Below, one piece after another: positions 13,683 to 28,000 of a DNA stretch of 64,000 nt. Position 1 is the first letter of the stretch; each line of letters begins with the position of its first letter. The notes under the pieces are model-generated. The model saw only the letters and a list, made by a program, of their open reading frames with translations, was not told the DNA's origin and made no database searches. The position numbers and the translations under genes are program-made. Source of the stretch: Gymnogyps californianus (Eukaryota; Chordata; Aves; Accipitriformes; Cathartidae); NCBI RefSeq assembly GCF_018139145.2, contig NC_059476.1:3285501-3349500 (forward strand). The letters are read 5' to 3'.

Positions 13683-13704
13683 AAAAAAAAAAAAAAAAAA
13701 AAAA
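13683..13704. repeat. Poly(A) run, 22 A
   Basis: This is the longest homopolymer in the window. No retrocopy body or target duplication is visible upstream, so it looks like a simple repeat rather than a retrotransposon tail. Confidence 0.95.
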
Positions 13705-15449
13705 GTCATTTTCATAAACATGAATTTTTAATTATCCTATTATTTGCAGATCAGGAGACTTACATGGTGGGATAAGAGTACCTTATAAATTTATGTTTGA
13801 AATTTCAGTATGTGTAACCATCAACAAATACAGATTAATCTAACAGAAGTTTACCATGAAGGGGAAAAAAGGGCTGACAAAGTTTTAACTCTTGATACTT
13901 ACTTTTCTTTGTATTTTACAACTGAAAAAAAAAAAGGGGGAAAAAGTAATAGTGTTATAAAAGTTAAAGTGATGAGAAAAGTTTAGGATCACTCTATCAT
14001 GAGTAGCTTGCTCATGCAGTCAACAGCCAAAACGTAGCGCTCTAAGAGTATACAAACAAATAAATAAAACCACAATCAATTCCCTTTTTTTCCTACCAAA
14101 GAAGTACTATTAAACCTAAACAGTACTCCACTTAGATTAGTTATTCATTTATAGGTTCAGCTAGACGTTGGGCTAGAGCTGCTGCATGTCTGGCTTGCAT
14201 ACCGAGCATATGCTGCACAGAACACGTCCCGCAAGCCCGGCAGATCCAGGAGCTATTTGTTCTGCGCCGCACAGATGGCCTGGGCAAACGCAGAGCAAGC
14301 ACGATGCGCCCCGAACGCACGGCGCTGCTGCACATGTCTCCTGGAACTGACGTGCACGTGTGCTGCGGGCATGCCCAGGACTTCAGGCAGCCGAGCTGCT
14401 GCTCCATGAGGCTGATGGATGACGGGATATATCAGGAGGGGGAAAAAGCCAACAACAAAAACCCTCTGAACAACAACAAAAAAAAGGCAATTTTTTTTTT
14501 TCCCCCCAGTGAAATTTGAAGGAGAATTTGTGTAGGGACATTTAGATCCATACAAGAATCAGATCAATAATACATTTAAATGGGTATTATAGTGTTCCAA
14601 TGGACAAACTTTGTGAAGAAAAGAGTTTGCAAAGGAAAGATTAAATCCTTGCGCTTAGCATCTTCAGCCCAAAGACCTTTCACACCAAACTTTCTAATTA
14701 ATGTATCAAATTTAGTGATACAACACTAGAGAGTAACACAAGAGAAAACCTTCACATGGTGATTTTCTCTCTAAGCATATGAAAACCAAAACATGTAAAT
14801 CTCCCTTTTTTATTTTAGAAAAGGCTTTTTGGGATTGCTCCTTCTCACCCTAAAGCTCCTAGTAGATTCTGCAGCATTCCCAAATCCAGCACTGGCTCTG
14901 TAAGACGTCTTACAGTACTCACCATCCCAAACAGGGTTATTCACTGCATGGAGAGAATTCATTTATTAATAAATAGCACTGGGGAGCAGGCAAAAAAAAC
15001 CCCTAAACCAAGCTGGTTCAATATCACTGCATTTTCATTTAATAACACAGCTGGAAACGATTTGGTGGTAACTCTTTCAGTACACGGCATTAACCCTTTC
15101 TGAGCGTGCCATCCGACGAATGACTGCCATCTTTACAGCCACGTGAACCTCTCCCACGATTCAGACAGAGAGAAGAGGACCTTTAGCTCTTCCTTGACCC
15201 AGTGAGTCTCTTCTACTGCACGAGAACCTGCCGTTGGCAGCTGTCAAGCTTTAACAGCATTTATTTGCTATCTAACATACCTATCCACAAAACACAATTC
15301 AGCCCTTCCAGATCTTCAATTGAATTAGCTGAAAAACGTGGAAAAACAGTGTGTACCAGTAAATCTTGTCTCATCACTAGCCGGCTATCTCAGGTTAATT
15401 GCGGTATATCGCTATCATATGCCACATGCTTTCTGCGAGACATCTCTCA

Positions 15450-15470
15450 CCAGTCTGTTTGACAGACTGG
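15450..15470. repeat. Perfect 8-bp inverted repeat, 5-nt spacer
   Basis: CCAGTCTG, spacer TTTGA, CAGACTGG. A small hairpin with no recognised function. Confidence 0.8.
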
Positions 15471-16701
15471 AAAGACAGTTTTTATAGATCTACAGATCAA
15501 TTCTCATGATCACCCCGTCTTGCAGCCATACTGCTCGCCCCACACCTACGTCTCTGCCCAGAACCCGCTCCAGTGTGTCTTAATACAAAACCTTTCTCTT
15601 TATCAGCTATAACAAAACTATCACAGTCCCCACCTTAAATCAAGGCAACTGCTGTTTTTCATCTATCATGCTTGTACAGGTAGGATTTCCACGTCAGAAC
15701 AAGAAAACAGCTTTACCAGAAACATGTAAGTAAAAGGGATTAGGTATTTTACAGGAGAGAGAACAGCATGCTCTGATACAAAACTCCATGTACTGCACAG
15801 GGAAAGTTTACAAATTTAAATTAAATCCAGGTTAAGCACAAAATGGAGGAGTCAGTGCTGTCAGGGGAACCACACAAAAACATGCTGAATGCAACAGCGT
15901 TTTTGCTCACTGGCTTCAGTGGGGTAAATTTTTTCCCCTAACTTTCAGAACAAACAAATTAGCAATTCATGCTACAGATGTCACAAGTTACAAAGGGAAT
16001 TAATGCAACAGTCTCTCTGAAATGAGGCTGAGTGAAATGTTATTATTTTCCCTGTGGACTCATATGTCCACACACCAAGTTCTGCTTTGTGAAGATAATA
16101 TCCAGAAACTGCTCAGCAAAGCTTAAAAAAAAAACAAAACTAAAACAATTCTGCTTTTTTCAGAAATGCACTTGACTGTTGGGTTGGGGTTTTGTTTTTT
16201 TTTTTTAAAGATGTAATATGGAAGGATGTGGTGTAAGTTTGTCACTGGCAATATTCTCTTTTTCTCCTAAGGGCTTTTATTCCATGTGTTTTTTCTAACA
16301 CAAATAATTAGTTTGAAATCCTGACTAGCAATGAAACAAACCCTTGTAAGTTAGAAGTGCTGAATGTCTAAAACCTACACTGACTTCATTGTGAGTCAAA
16401 TACGAAGCACGGTAAAGGATGGAAATCTAGCGTGCAGTCTGCATATTCATACAAAATGATCAACAGTTTTAGTCTATTTTCAAATTTCTTATTAACAGCT
16501 CTGATGTTGGAATTTAAAATACATTTTATATGCTGGATGAATAAATCACATATGCCAGCATAAATTTTTCATGATTTCTTCATAAATTCCTCATTTCTTG
16601 TTGTCAGTTGTCTTGGCAGAAACTAAAATATACGAAGCTGTAAAAACGTCAGTCTCATTTAATTAAGACAACTGTCTGCTTTCAGTAGTATTTGACAAGC
16701 G

Positions 16702-16726
16702 CTGGGTGATGCTACGTATCACCCAG
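16702..16726. repeat. Perfect 9-bp inverted repeat, 7-nt spacer
   Basis: CTGGGTGAT, spacer GCTACGT, ATCACCCAG. A small hairpin in the long downstream intron. Confidence 0.85.
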
Positions 16727-16931
16727 TACGGACGTCAAAGAGTGCAACGGCCTTTTAGAAATACAGAGAATTTAAAAAAACCTGCATCACCCTTGACTAG
16801 TTGGTGACCATCTCGCAAGTCCCTCGGGTTTCACATTTAATACTTGTTTGTCGACTCATATTCATTATACACTGTGTTTTCTTTCACTTCAGCACCGAGT
16901 GAGAGCGTGGGGTTTTCACCTTCTTCAATAA

Positions 16932-17010
16932 AGAAACATAGAAACATAGAAACATAGAGTCGACTAGAGTCATGGATTTTTTTCTTTTGGAGACCATTAG
17001 ACTAGACCAG
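16932..17010 (-). mobile_element. Possible CR1-like 3' tail with octamer repeats
   Basis: Three perfect copies of the octamer AGAAACAT (16932-16955) are followed by AGAGTCGACTAGAGTCATGG and GAGACCATTAGACTAGACCA. CR1 3' ends carry short tandem octamers, and the following bases loosely resemble the reversed GACC.TTAG.TCTAGACC part of old CR1 copies. It may instead be an ordinary short tandem repeat. Confidence 0.4.
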
Positions 17011-20000
17011 AAAAGAATAAATTAAGACAGGAGGAATGAAGAAATGGATGCAGAAAGCGAGTCCTCAGCCTTCAAGAGAAATTACCGTAGAGCTGAGAAC
17101 GTGCTCTTCAAGAACCAAGCCCCTGCTCCCTTCCTTAGCAGTCTGCCTGTATCAAAACACAGTTAGGGTGAAAAATGAGCTTTGAAGTTTTGGTCCGCAT
17201 ACGTAGAAGTGTCATTTGAAGGAAAGCCAAACTCAGCACACATTTGTATAATTTCATTGCTACACCAAGGTACTCCAGCACTGAATTTGGCAAGGAGCGA
17301 AAATGCAATGACCCCTCTCTACACCCCTTGATCAGTCTTCACCTGAAAAAGTACATTTGCTTCTTGGCACTCCTGCAGTAGAAACATTTGGACAAACTGG
17401 AAAAGATGAGGAATAATTCTTGAAAAAAAAAAAAAATCCTTAGATGCTGTCAAAAGCACTGAAAATTACAGGTTTATGTAGACCAGGAAAACTCTATGGC
17501 TAAGAAATAGTATTTTCTGGGATACAATACGGTGGCAAGTGCTGAATGTGTATGTGGTAAGCCTAAAAAGTGCTTGATGCTGTACCGAAAGAGGAAGGTA
17601 CATCCCAGTATGAATGTATTAGGTAATAACTAGGGGATGTATCTCAAAGAGGGAAATATTTTCCTTAAGAAAACTCTTCCTGAGAAAACATGACGGAAGT
17701 GGTTGTGGAAGAAGCATGTTGTAAAAAATAGTTTGACAAATGAAAAAGTATTCAGTGTTCAAGAAGAACTTACATAAAACATGTTTGGTTTTGACAGTTG
17801 GCACTTTTACTTTGATTTTTAAAAATTAAACATGGTTGCTGGCTGAAAAGATGCAAAACAGTCCAGCAAGAAGAACATGAGACAACAATGTGGGAGGGAG
17901 AGTGAATACTCGCAAATACATCGTAGTATCGCACCTCCTTTTAAAATCTCACTGACAAAACATGCAACTAAAATTCATTCCAGAAATTTTTCTGTTTGAA
18001 TATCTTTATAAGCGAACTGTCAGAAAACCGTCAACTATCTTCTCTACATCTTACTCATCTTTCCAACTTTATGAGTACTTCTGTTACGCCTTGCATACTG
18101 CAGAAATGACTGGGCCACCAAAAGGCAAACCGCAGAAAGTAATACTTTTTACCAGAACCAAGCCCAGAGGGGAACAAACCCAGTGATTACTGAATACTTG
18201 AATTCTCAGAGGGAGAATTTCAGCATGAAGAAATCAGTAATGTCATAAAGGTAATTTTTGAAGTTTTCCGTTAATATAGGAACATCTGCTCCTCCCACAA
18301 AGCTATTGCAGTTTGACTGCAACAGGAACCAAAATTTATTTTCACATGTAACATGAGAAAAACAGAAAAGAGAAACAAAAACCAGGGAGGGTGGATACAA
18401 CCGTTACAGCCTTCCCCGTTTCATGGCCTGTGCACTTCATCCATCCATCCAACCCACACGCAATACATCCTTGCGAAGGAGGAATCTGATGGGCACTCAT
18501 CGCGATGCAGAAGACCATCCGGTGGACTAAACTCCCAGTGTTTTTGAGGATAAGTTGACTTGCCACATGCTGCAACGCATCTCAGTGTTCATGTATTAGC
18601 AGAAGACTTCTTGCCCTGTGCATTCCCACCTAACTGCTGCTGTACCTTGATCCCAAGTTTCCTACCAGAGACCAGAGCAGCTGCCGGTCAAAAATTTACT
18701 CTGCAACATCCATATGGATTTGACAAGAACCCGGAAAACCAGCAGTGACCGCGGGCAAGCATCAGGGCTGATGCTGTAACAGCACAGGGGAACTCCATGG
18801 TAGTGCCCCATGTTTGATACCACGGTGTGTAACTTGCACCTACTGCAGTAACTCCAAAGGGAAAGTTTATATTCTGCTCTCTTTCTGTTAACACTTTTTT
18901 CTCACACTGCATAACCACAGCACTCATGAGCACCTAGAGTGAAGTATAATTACTCTCAACAGTTTTAATAACCTGCCAGATGTAGCTCTTTAAAGCAATA
19001 CTGATCATCCCCTCCATCCAGAAGGCCACATGTGTGCTATTAACAGGGTAGAGCTGGTACCACGGCCCCCTGCCCCTCCACGACCAACGGCACATATGCA
19101 TATGTATGACTGTATAATGGCAAACAGCCTTCCCCACGGAGAAGATGGTGGGAGATGAATCACCTTTGCAAACTGCTCACTACCCAGAAGTTACGCGTGG
19201 CTTAGAGATACAAGATCAAGGCTGAGATACAGGGAGCAAGGCTCTCCCTGCCAGCATCCTACCCGAGGCCCCACTGTCCATCACCTGCGCATCTTGGCCC
19301 ATCGGTATCCACTCGGTCTGGATCAGGGGAGTGATTCCCATGCTGGGAATCGGCCATAGCACATGAGATACAGCCCTTGCATCAGCCTGGTGCTTTAATG
19401 CTGGGTCTACGCCAGCTGCACAAAGACAGATGACACCTGAGCCAGCATAAAGTCTGCCAAAACAAATTAAGCTGTCAAAAAAATTAACAAATTTAATCAG
19501 GGGGATGATACTGTACCAAATGAGTGCTTTGTGTTACGGAGAGGTGGTGTTTTTCACCCAGTAGTGGTAGCTCTAAAATGAACTTTAACAAGTTGTCACA
19601 ACGCAGCCGGCGATAGCGGGTTCAGGGATCAGCAGCTCTGGTTTCTGCTGTCTCTCTGAAGCTACTTGCAGGTATCCTTTTCATTTTACTGATAATCCTA
19701 CTGACCTTAAAAATTACAGTTTTCACACCTTCTGGAGCAACCGTATATTTATTTAAATTTTTGTATTTTACGAAAGTTGCTGGCAATCAGCAAACAACTC
19801 CCACAAAGGCAAGGCTGTAACACTCTTCCCGAGTCTGAAGGCGAGGGCTTAGGCAAGCTTAACAGTCACGTGGGGGTGGGAAAGGTCAGAGGAGGAACAG
19901 CAAAGGCATTTCCAGAGCTCGGTCCTTCCAGCAGCCAGAGTGCCAGAGGGCTCTGGATGCAGGCTGTGAGCACAGGCAGGCTTTGGAGGGAGATAGGAAG

Positions 20001-22650
20001 GTGTTAGGTGCTGGCTTGCAAGAGGCAGAGAGGGAAGCTTCTCCCATACGTGGCAGGACAAAAATCTGCAAAGCTGGGAGATCAAAGCTACCGTCACTGG
20101 CAGAGCAAACGCAAGCGTATCCTTGAATACACTGAACAGTAAATACCCTTAGCAGCTCAACAGGCATTTGATGAATGTATATACACAATGAATTTAAAGA
20201 AGGAAAACATTTGCTTTTAATATCTTTCACATTATTGTTTTTAAGACCCTGAATGAAAAACATCTTGGAAGTTTAAAGTTCACCCATTCAGAGAACAGGA
20301 GTTGCACAGAAGTATTTCACAGTATGTGGCCCAGTATTAATATTTTCTAACACAAATGATTGTATGTATCCACTACCTGTACATTAAGGATGCTCTCATT
20401 TTGGTAAATGTTAAAAAAATAATAATTTTACCTCATCATTTCAACCTGTTCATCCCAAGATCTGTCAGTATGTCTGTTTTACTAGCTGCAACACTGCCTG
20501 CTTAACTGTAACACAAAACCTTGTGATGAAAAAAGAGAAACATCTGTCAAGAATGGCTTAGCTAAATCTATGCCTCCTATGCCATTAAGAGACAGAGAAG
20601 ATGACTTTTCAGTCCCGATATTCAGTGATATAAACCTTCCTACTGGTGATAGCCAATGACCTGGTACCTCTTTCCTCTCTAAATATACTTTAAACTCTTA
20701 CTGTCCTATAATCACACATGATCGTACAATCTGTTATGTCAGAGCATGAATAACTTTCTTCTTTTTTTTTAAACTCTAGTTATTACAACACTGGCTGTGC
20801 TTTCTCATACTTGAACTGTAAAAGCTTGTTTTCTAGCATCTGCTCATGAAATACTTCTGATCCTAAAATTTAATAACCCCAGAAAAGGCCTCACTGGCTT
20901 TTTGCGCATCGAGGCTACTGCTCTCAGAAGCCAAAGTGCTACGTAACTGTCACTCATTTGAAAAGACGAAAACCCAGAAAAGGAACATGTTGGCAAGTTA
21001 AAAGCAAACAGGGCTTTAGGCATATTTTACCAAAATGATATTAAATTCATTACTGTGCTGGTCACAATTCTTGGGAATTATTAAAAAAAAAATATACATA
21101 AACAGCAAAGTACTATTTTATAATACATACCTCTGTTTAATCAAGCTACTCCTCCTACCATGTTCATTTAATATGCCACAAATGCATGGCAGGAAAATCT
21201 TGCAGTAGAAGAACCACCATTTGAAATGATGCAGTAAAATTATCAGCAATATTCTGATATTATTTTTGTTCCCGTACAATTCCGTTCTCCTTAAAATGGG
21301 CTAATATTGGCAGGAGAAGGAAATACAACTGAAATGGTGTTAAATGCGTTGGAGGCTGGAGCCATCCCAGCGCCAGCAGCAGCACAGCGTGGACCCAGGC
21401 TGGATACCAACAGGCACTTCTGGACACCTTTCACCTACAAAGCAACTCTTTTGGCTCTACAAGACAAGAAAATGGGAAATGAAGATTTTGGCACGAGACC
21501 TGGAGTCACAAGGGCTGGTCCATTCTGACAAACTGTCTTCTGAAACACAACAGCCTGCAAGCAATGAGAGAGATGGCAGAGTTTGGCTAAACGCAATGAA
21601 AGACTTTCTCAATGCAGAGCAATCTGAGAAGCTTCCCAACATCACAGTTTCGCCCTTCCTTGTCCATGGGCTTGTCTGGGCTAAAGGAAAAGTGCCTCAA
21701 AACATTATTCCTTCCACTTCAGGGAAAGCTTTTTCAGCTCGCCACACTTAAATGGGAACTGGTATTTCCAAAAGAAAAAACAGCCCACCCCAGAAGGCTG
21801 TGTAAGATTTCTTTACATGTTATCCAGTTGTCGTTTTTCACCAAATCCTGGCAAAATAAATCAGATGAGATTTTTGAAAGGGCAGAGAGTAAAAGGATAC
21901 AGCTCTGTACACTGCATCAGTCCTGAAAGTCATATCCCAGGCAAAAAAAAAAAAGGGAAAAAATCATGAAAAACCTTTAATAATTCTTGAAGTCTGATAA
22001 CCTGACATATTCTTTACAACTAGACCTACACAGCCAGCCTCACTGGCTCACTATGTGAAGGATAAGCTTCTCCAAAAGCCTGCTGAATTTTCGTGTCTCT
22101 CGTCCCTCCCAGAAGTGTCTCTTGACTTCTTGTATCACCATCAAGAAAATTTCTTCCTGCATTTCTTGAGTGATAGCTCTTGAGATTGGTAACGCACAAG
22201 GGACAACGTTGGAGCTTTTACTATTTCCCAGTATTTTTTATTCCTGTATCACAAAAAGGTGATTGATGGAAGGCAGCCAGAAGGATTAACCTAGGAATGT
22301 TACGGATACCGATTTGTCTATGGAAAGTAAATCAACAGGAATCAACACACTACAGTATTTCCTGCGATGTTTGTTGATACACAAGGAGGACCACCCGCTC
22401 AACTCTAGTTTCCTTTGCAATATTATAAACCTCTCCCAGAAGAAATTCCTGTCTCAGCAGGAAGAAAGGGCAAAGGGTTTTCTCCGATACTGCTGCTGGC
22501 GGCTTTGCTCCGTGCACTGGCAATTGCACCCCACCTCCGCTCCGGCGTCCACACGCCCCTGTGCGTGTCCCGTCTCCTACGGGAATCCCTCGGGAGAGCA
22601 AAACCTCCCACTTACCTGAAAATCAACAGGCTTGGGTTTTTCTTTGTTTG

Positions 22651-22703
22651 TTTGGAAGAAGAAAAGGGGCATGCGGTGGCCCTTTGGAAGAAGAAAAGGG
22701 GCA
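22651..22703. repeat. 21-bp perfect direct repeat, period 32
   Basis: The 21-bp unit (TTTGGAAGAAGAAAAGGGGC plus A) occurs at 22651-22671 and again at 22683-22703, with the 11-bp TGCGGTGGCCC between. This is a small local duplication of a purine-rich motif. No function is evident. Confidence 0.9.
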
Positions 22704-22730
22704 CAGAATTTTTGTGGTTCTGATACTTTC

Positions 22731-22746
22731 TATTATTATTATTATT
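22731..22746. repeat. (ATT)n microsatellite
   Basis: Five perfect units of ATT/TTA just after the 21-bp direct repeat. Short simple repeat. Confidence 0.85.
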
Positions 22747-24428
22747 TAAAGAAAATAGGAGAATTACAGTGGAGAGCAATTGATTTTACTGGAAAAGTAA
22801 ATAAAATGCTTTCTGAAATATGACTGATCAGCCAAACGGCCATTTTGTCTCCCACCTCTCAGTGCTGAAAATAACGAAGTCACTAATTGATGGTCAAAGC
22901 CACAGAATTTACAATCCGGTTTCAGAGCTAACTACAGAAATCTTTATTGCAGAGTAACAGCCAAGAGGAGCATTTAAGCCTGAACTTCCATTTATAATAT
23001 ACAAATAAACACTTTTTGTTACTTCTAAAGACTGAAATACTGGGTTTTTTCAAAATACTGGAACAGATTAATAAAACTCAAGTGTGAAAAAGCAGCACAT
23101 ACTTCACTCACTAGATATTTTTAAATGTGCAATAGTATTAACTTAAATGAAGCTGACATGGAAAAATAACGATTTTAAGTGAAAATTGCTACACCTTCCT
23201 TGTTAAAAATAGACATCACATGACACTAGCTTTTACTGTTAGTAAAAATGGAGTTCTGCTAACATGCTTTTTGGTTTAACACCTTCAGCTTCATTTAATT
23301 ACCTACTTCACGCTGCTGCTTTTATAAGAAACAAGTATTCACACATTCTTGCTCATGCCATACATTTTGTGCCAAAAAAAAGAAGCAATTTCATATTTGG
23401 GTATGTGATGTGGACAGCACTTTATGCCGTTGTTTAAATACGCAGGACGGATCGATCCAGGCAGTTGCCCCGGAGTACAGGCTGCCTGTCAGGGCACCAG
23501 AATTTCAATCAATAATTGGAGGAGCACGTTCAGGGGGGTTTAGGCGTCCTTGTGTATAGGCTGCACACATCACAAGGCCACCTGCAGTATGATAAGGTAG
23601 TACCTTTTTCCCGACTCCCAGAAGTAAGATAATTTGAAGCTGCATTGAAACACGGGACCATCGGAAGTCTCGCTCAATGGCGCAGCACAGGGAGGTCTCA
23701 GGGAGGGATTCTGCACCAGGGCGCGGGGTCCGTCTGCCGGTCGAAGGGAGTGCAAGGACAGCACATATGGGGAAGGGCTCCACTCTTCTTGGCTGACAGC
23801 CAGCACAATGAATTGGGAGGAGAGGCCTAGAAGCCGTCTAACTTCAACCCTGCTCGCATCAGAGCGGCGCGCTCCTGCAGAAGGGATCCTCTGCCAGCCC
23901 TGGACCGCCCTGCTTCAGCCCCACGGGAGGAGGGAGAACCGGGATGCTCTTAAATGGTCTTTGGACTCCCACCACCAAAGGACACCGTCATCATTTTCTC
24001 AGTCTTGGGTTTTGTCACACTTACGACTGATACTTAGTTTTTCCTGTGGGAACCTAGACAGCAATCGCTCCTCCGGGTGGTCCCACGAAATTTGGTGCTG
24101 CAGGGAGAGAGACTGAGCTGGCACCAAAATAGAATGCGCGGAGCCAGGCAAAGCGGAATGAAGCTATAAGGCGTGTGGTCCCAAAGGCTTCATGAAATGA
24201 GAAAGTAAATATTCATATGCAGCTTCATCCCAAACACCCACACTGGTACAATAACATGAATTCAAATGTTTGTGATCTGACCTCCCTCAACCTTATCTAC
24301 AGCTAAACTTTGAATATCTACACACCAGGGTCTTTTGAGTGAGTTCAGACAGAAAAAGAGAAAAAGAACATTAGAATTATAAAATACAATTTAAAATTTA
24401 AAATTAGAGTTAGGGTTTTTTCAGATAT

Positions 24429-24457
24429 AATCAGAAAATTTAGAATCAGAAAATTTA
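24429..24457. repeat. 14-bp direct repeat in A+T-rich sequence, period 15
   Basis: AATCAGAAAATTTA occurs at 24429-24442 and at 24444-24457. The whole stretch 24361-24470 is built of A/T-rich words such as AATTTAAAATTTAAAA, consistent with replication slippage. Confidence 0.85.
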
Positions 24458-25003
24458 AATTAAAGGAACTCTTCCACTAAAGGATCTATCTGATTAAATG
24501 TAATCTGCTAAGGGTTTCTGCTACTCCTGAAACAATTAAAGCACAAACCAGACAAACAAAAATATGTAACAACATATTACTATCCACTATGCAGTGCAGA
24601 ATATATTGAATTCTTCTTGAACTGCACCATTTGATAACCATAAAATATCATAAAAATCAAACTGATAAATATATTGGTTGGTATAATATGCTCATGAGCA
24701 CAATCATCACAAAGTATTTTAATGTCAGCCCAGGTTTAGATTCTAGGAGGGAAAATAATAACCAAATCATTCTTTTCCATTTGAAATTAATTTGGCAATG
24801 GCTCTTCAGCTCTCAGTTAGACTCTTACCAGAGAATTATCATGACACATAGTCTAATAACCTCCCGTAGCTTTCTTTCAAAACAATGTATTAAAACCAGG
24901 AATTCTTAACACCGTATATATGCAAGTTGGGGAAAAAAAGTGCAAGCATCCAAAATAATGACTTGGCTTTATTAGTATCTCGTTAAAAACAAAAGAAAAC
25001 AGA

Positions 25004-25025
25004 CATCCACAGCATACTGTGGATG
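25004..25025. repeat. Perfect 9-bp hairpin with CATA loop
   Basis: CATCCACAG, loop CATA, CTGTGGATG. A short inverted repeat in intronic sequence with no recognised function. Confidence 0.85.
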
Positions 25026-28000
25026 ATGATTCCAGAAACTGAGGAAGAAAAAGCTATTTGCAGTGTTATCTTGCTTTTGCTTACTGTAACCGTTGAGCCA
25101 AGCTGCTACTTTCGCTCGGTTGCATAGAGCTCGTATGCCCTATTTTTCTTTTAAAGTATCACATTTCTGAGCCGCTTCTGAAAACAACAGACTGTGAGGT
25201 GCCTCTCAATTGCTCATTACCTGTTTGCAGAACAAGTATTTAAGAGTTGGTAAAATATATCAAGGAAGATGACCAGCGGGACAAAGTCTTGGTTTAGTAG
25301 CTACCCCTGCCAGTGAAGCCCCATGAAATACCCTGTATGTAAAAACCACAGCAGTAACATGGGAAGTCCGCTGGATGAAGTATGATTCTAAATTCACACA
25401 TCTCTTTACAGTTCTCAAGCTTCATTAAGATACACGTAGCATTCCAAATGTCTTGAAGGGATTAAATCTGCCACCACTCAAAGGAGGACAACCAGTTAAT
25501 GAACAGGAATATTGCCAGGTTTAAACCTTAGGACTGCCTTGCTACTTAAAACTTTGCAAGGAGCCGAAAATAGCAAGGCCTTGTAACAGAAGAAAAGAAG
25601 AAAAGACCTCTAAAAACCTTAGTTCACTTTTTTCCCCTTCACATATAAAACTTGAACTCAGGAACACCAGCAGTTGGAATCATTTTATCTCTATGTGGTT
25701 TTTTCTAGCTCGGGACGAGATGTTGCCTAACACACAATTCTTTTCTTTAAAGTCACTGTAATTTTTTTGTGGCAAATAAAAGGTTGAAGTGTCATGGAAC
25801 ATATCAGAAATATTTTGAGAAGATGTTAACTACTGCTGAACAATGAAGGTGTGCATATTAGTCTAATGCTCCACGGTGATATTTTCGAAGCGAGCACTGA
25901 ATAAGGATCATTCTTTCCCCAGCAAAATTAAACGCACCATCTCCCTCGTGCTTTAGGATACAATACACCTGCAACAGCCTTCACCTGATTTTATAGAGAT
26001 GGCATGGTACAGAGATCTACGTTCCCAGGAGGAGGGCAAATCCCATCCACACTTTCGGGACAGAAAAATAGGTTTGTCAAGGGAAGCATAACAATAAAAG
26101 ACAGAACAAGCAGAGGCAGGGCGGACGCTTGACACAGTCACCCAGCCCAAGCCCACCTTCCTCGCTGCAGGATGCCTTCACCAAAAAACAAACACACGTC
26201 TTCAAACGTATGAAACCCATAACTTAGACCCATAATAATGATTAAAATGGTAACTATTTTAGTACTGGAAATCATTATTCCACCTCTAGACCCCAGAAGA
26301 GATTAATCATGATACAAATAGATGGGGGGAGTACTCAGAGAAGCAGCAGATGTTTTCGGGGGGGCTGCGACATCTCACCCAGCATTGGCAGCTTCACTGG
26401 TGCAAAGGCTGCTACTCAACTTCTCTAGCATAAGTGATCACAGATTACAGAAATAAAGGAGAAAAACAGATCCATTAAGTCCAGTGGACTGCCAAAACCC
26501 CGACTGTTCATCAGTTCTCACGACAGTACCGTTATCAATATACCACCTATGCCAGGCACAACATTTCTAACTCCTAATGGCTGGGATAAAATAACCTGCT
26601 ACGGGGGATGCTTCCTTTCCTCCCGCTACAGAAACCATCAAGGGAAAAGAGCACCCACTGAAGCATATTCCTTCAAGGAATCTCAGCCTTTTGAATAAGA
26701 AAAAAAACCCCTATGTTATTTTAAACATAGTCAAGTACATTCATTTTACTCCCAGGTCCAGTTAATTTGACAGGTACAAAACTAAACCAAAAATCCTGCA
26801 AGGTCTTTACTGAAAAGGTCACTACATTATGCAACCAGGTTTTATGGACAGCAAAAAAATTCCCTCCACGTACAGAAACTGTATCTTTATATAATTTGTC
26901 AACGTGCATTTTATTTACAGATGAAGACCAAACTTTTGGGCGCATGGGTTAATATTGAAAACTGGCTCCTAAGAAAGTTACATGCTTTGAAACTTTTTAT
27001 CCTCAATCTATACATGGTAAACAGTGGGAGGTTTTTCTATACAGAGAACTATTTGGCACTAAAGAAAAACAAAATTGCTCCCATTTGAAGTGTTATTTCA
27101 TTCCATCCCTGAATAAAATTGTTTTGTTGTTCAAGTTGCATGTCTGTACTCTTAAACTTTCTGAATAAGTAAGCACAGAGTCCTATAGGAAATGTATTAA
27201 TGGTCAGGAAAAGTAGCACCAATTCCTTCTAATCAAAGCTTTTCCTACTGTTCAGACTCTTCTTGAAACCACGCATGCCTTCTCCTCCTAAAATATAATT
27301 GCATTTCAAACAACTTTCTTCACCACAGTATCCTATTTGGAGATGTAAAACAGTTACCATATTCCATAACAACACATATTGAGTAAATATTTTAATGATC
27401 AGTGCCCCAGTTATAAGTGCAAGCTTTCAAGTCACGTCTACTAAGAATCTTTTTGAACATGGCATTAATGCAGGCTTGAACACTGTACCTATGCAGGGGT
27501 TTTGGAAAATGAAGCAATGATTTCAAAGGGGTTTTTTGTGCTTCCTCTCCCCACCCCATACGTCTGATATTACTTGATAGTCTGTAAAACTGTGTTGTGT
27601 CCCTGCATTTTCTGTAGTTTTCTATCCAGAATCTTTGTCATCCTTCCGGACTATTTTCCCCTGTTGTGAAAACCCCACCTCCATCCATCACTACCTTGGG
27701 ATGGATTTTAAATAAGAGCTTTTGCACTTGCACCTAATTTGACAGATGCAACTGGACTGCTCAATTATGTAAGTGCAAAGAGCCTATTTTCATACATTTA
27801 TTAAAAACATTAGTGCTTTTGTTTCTATATGCCTGTATAAAGCCTAGCAGAATACTGCAATTAAGCAAAATTTCAATAATCTAAAAATTCAATTTTATTT
27901 TGGCTTCGGGTTACTTGTCAGTAAGAATAACTCTCAGGCAGCTGAAGCCTGTACTACACGTTAAGGTTCACAGTTACGCAAAACTTGCTTCAGTTCGTAA

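Noticed and set aside
19886..20263. 125-codon minus-strand ORF with shorter overlapping frames
   Set aside because: No homology recognised and the overlapping frames are equally open. Not supported as a gene.
21344..21751. 135-codon plus-strand ORF with an overlapping 73-codon ORF
   Set aside because: No family resemblance and no codon pattern that favours one frame. Overlapping open frames point to composition, not coding.
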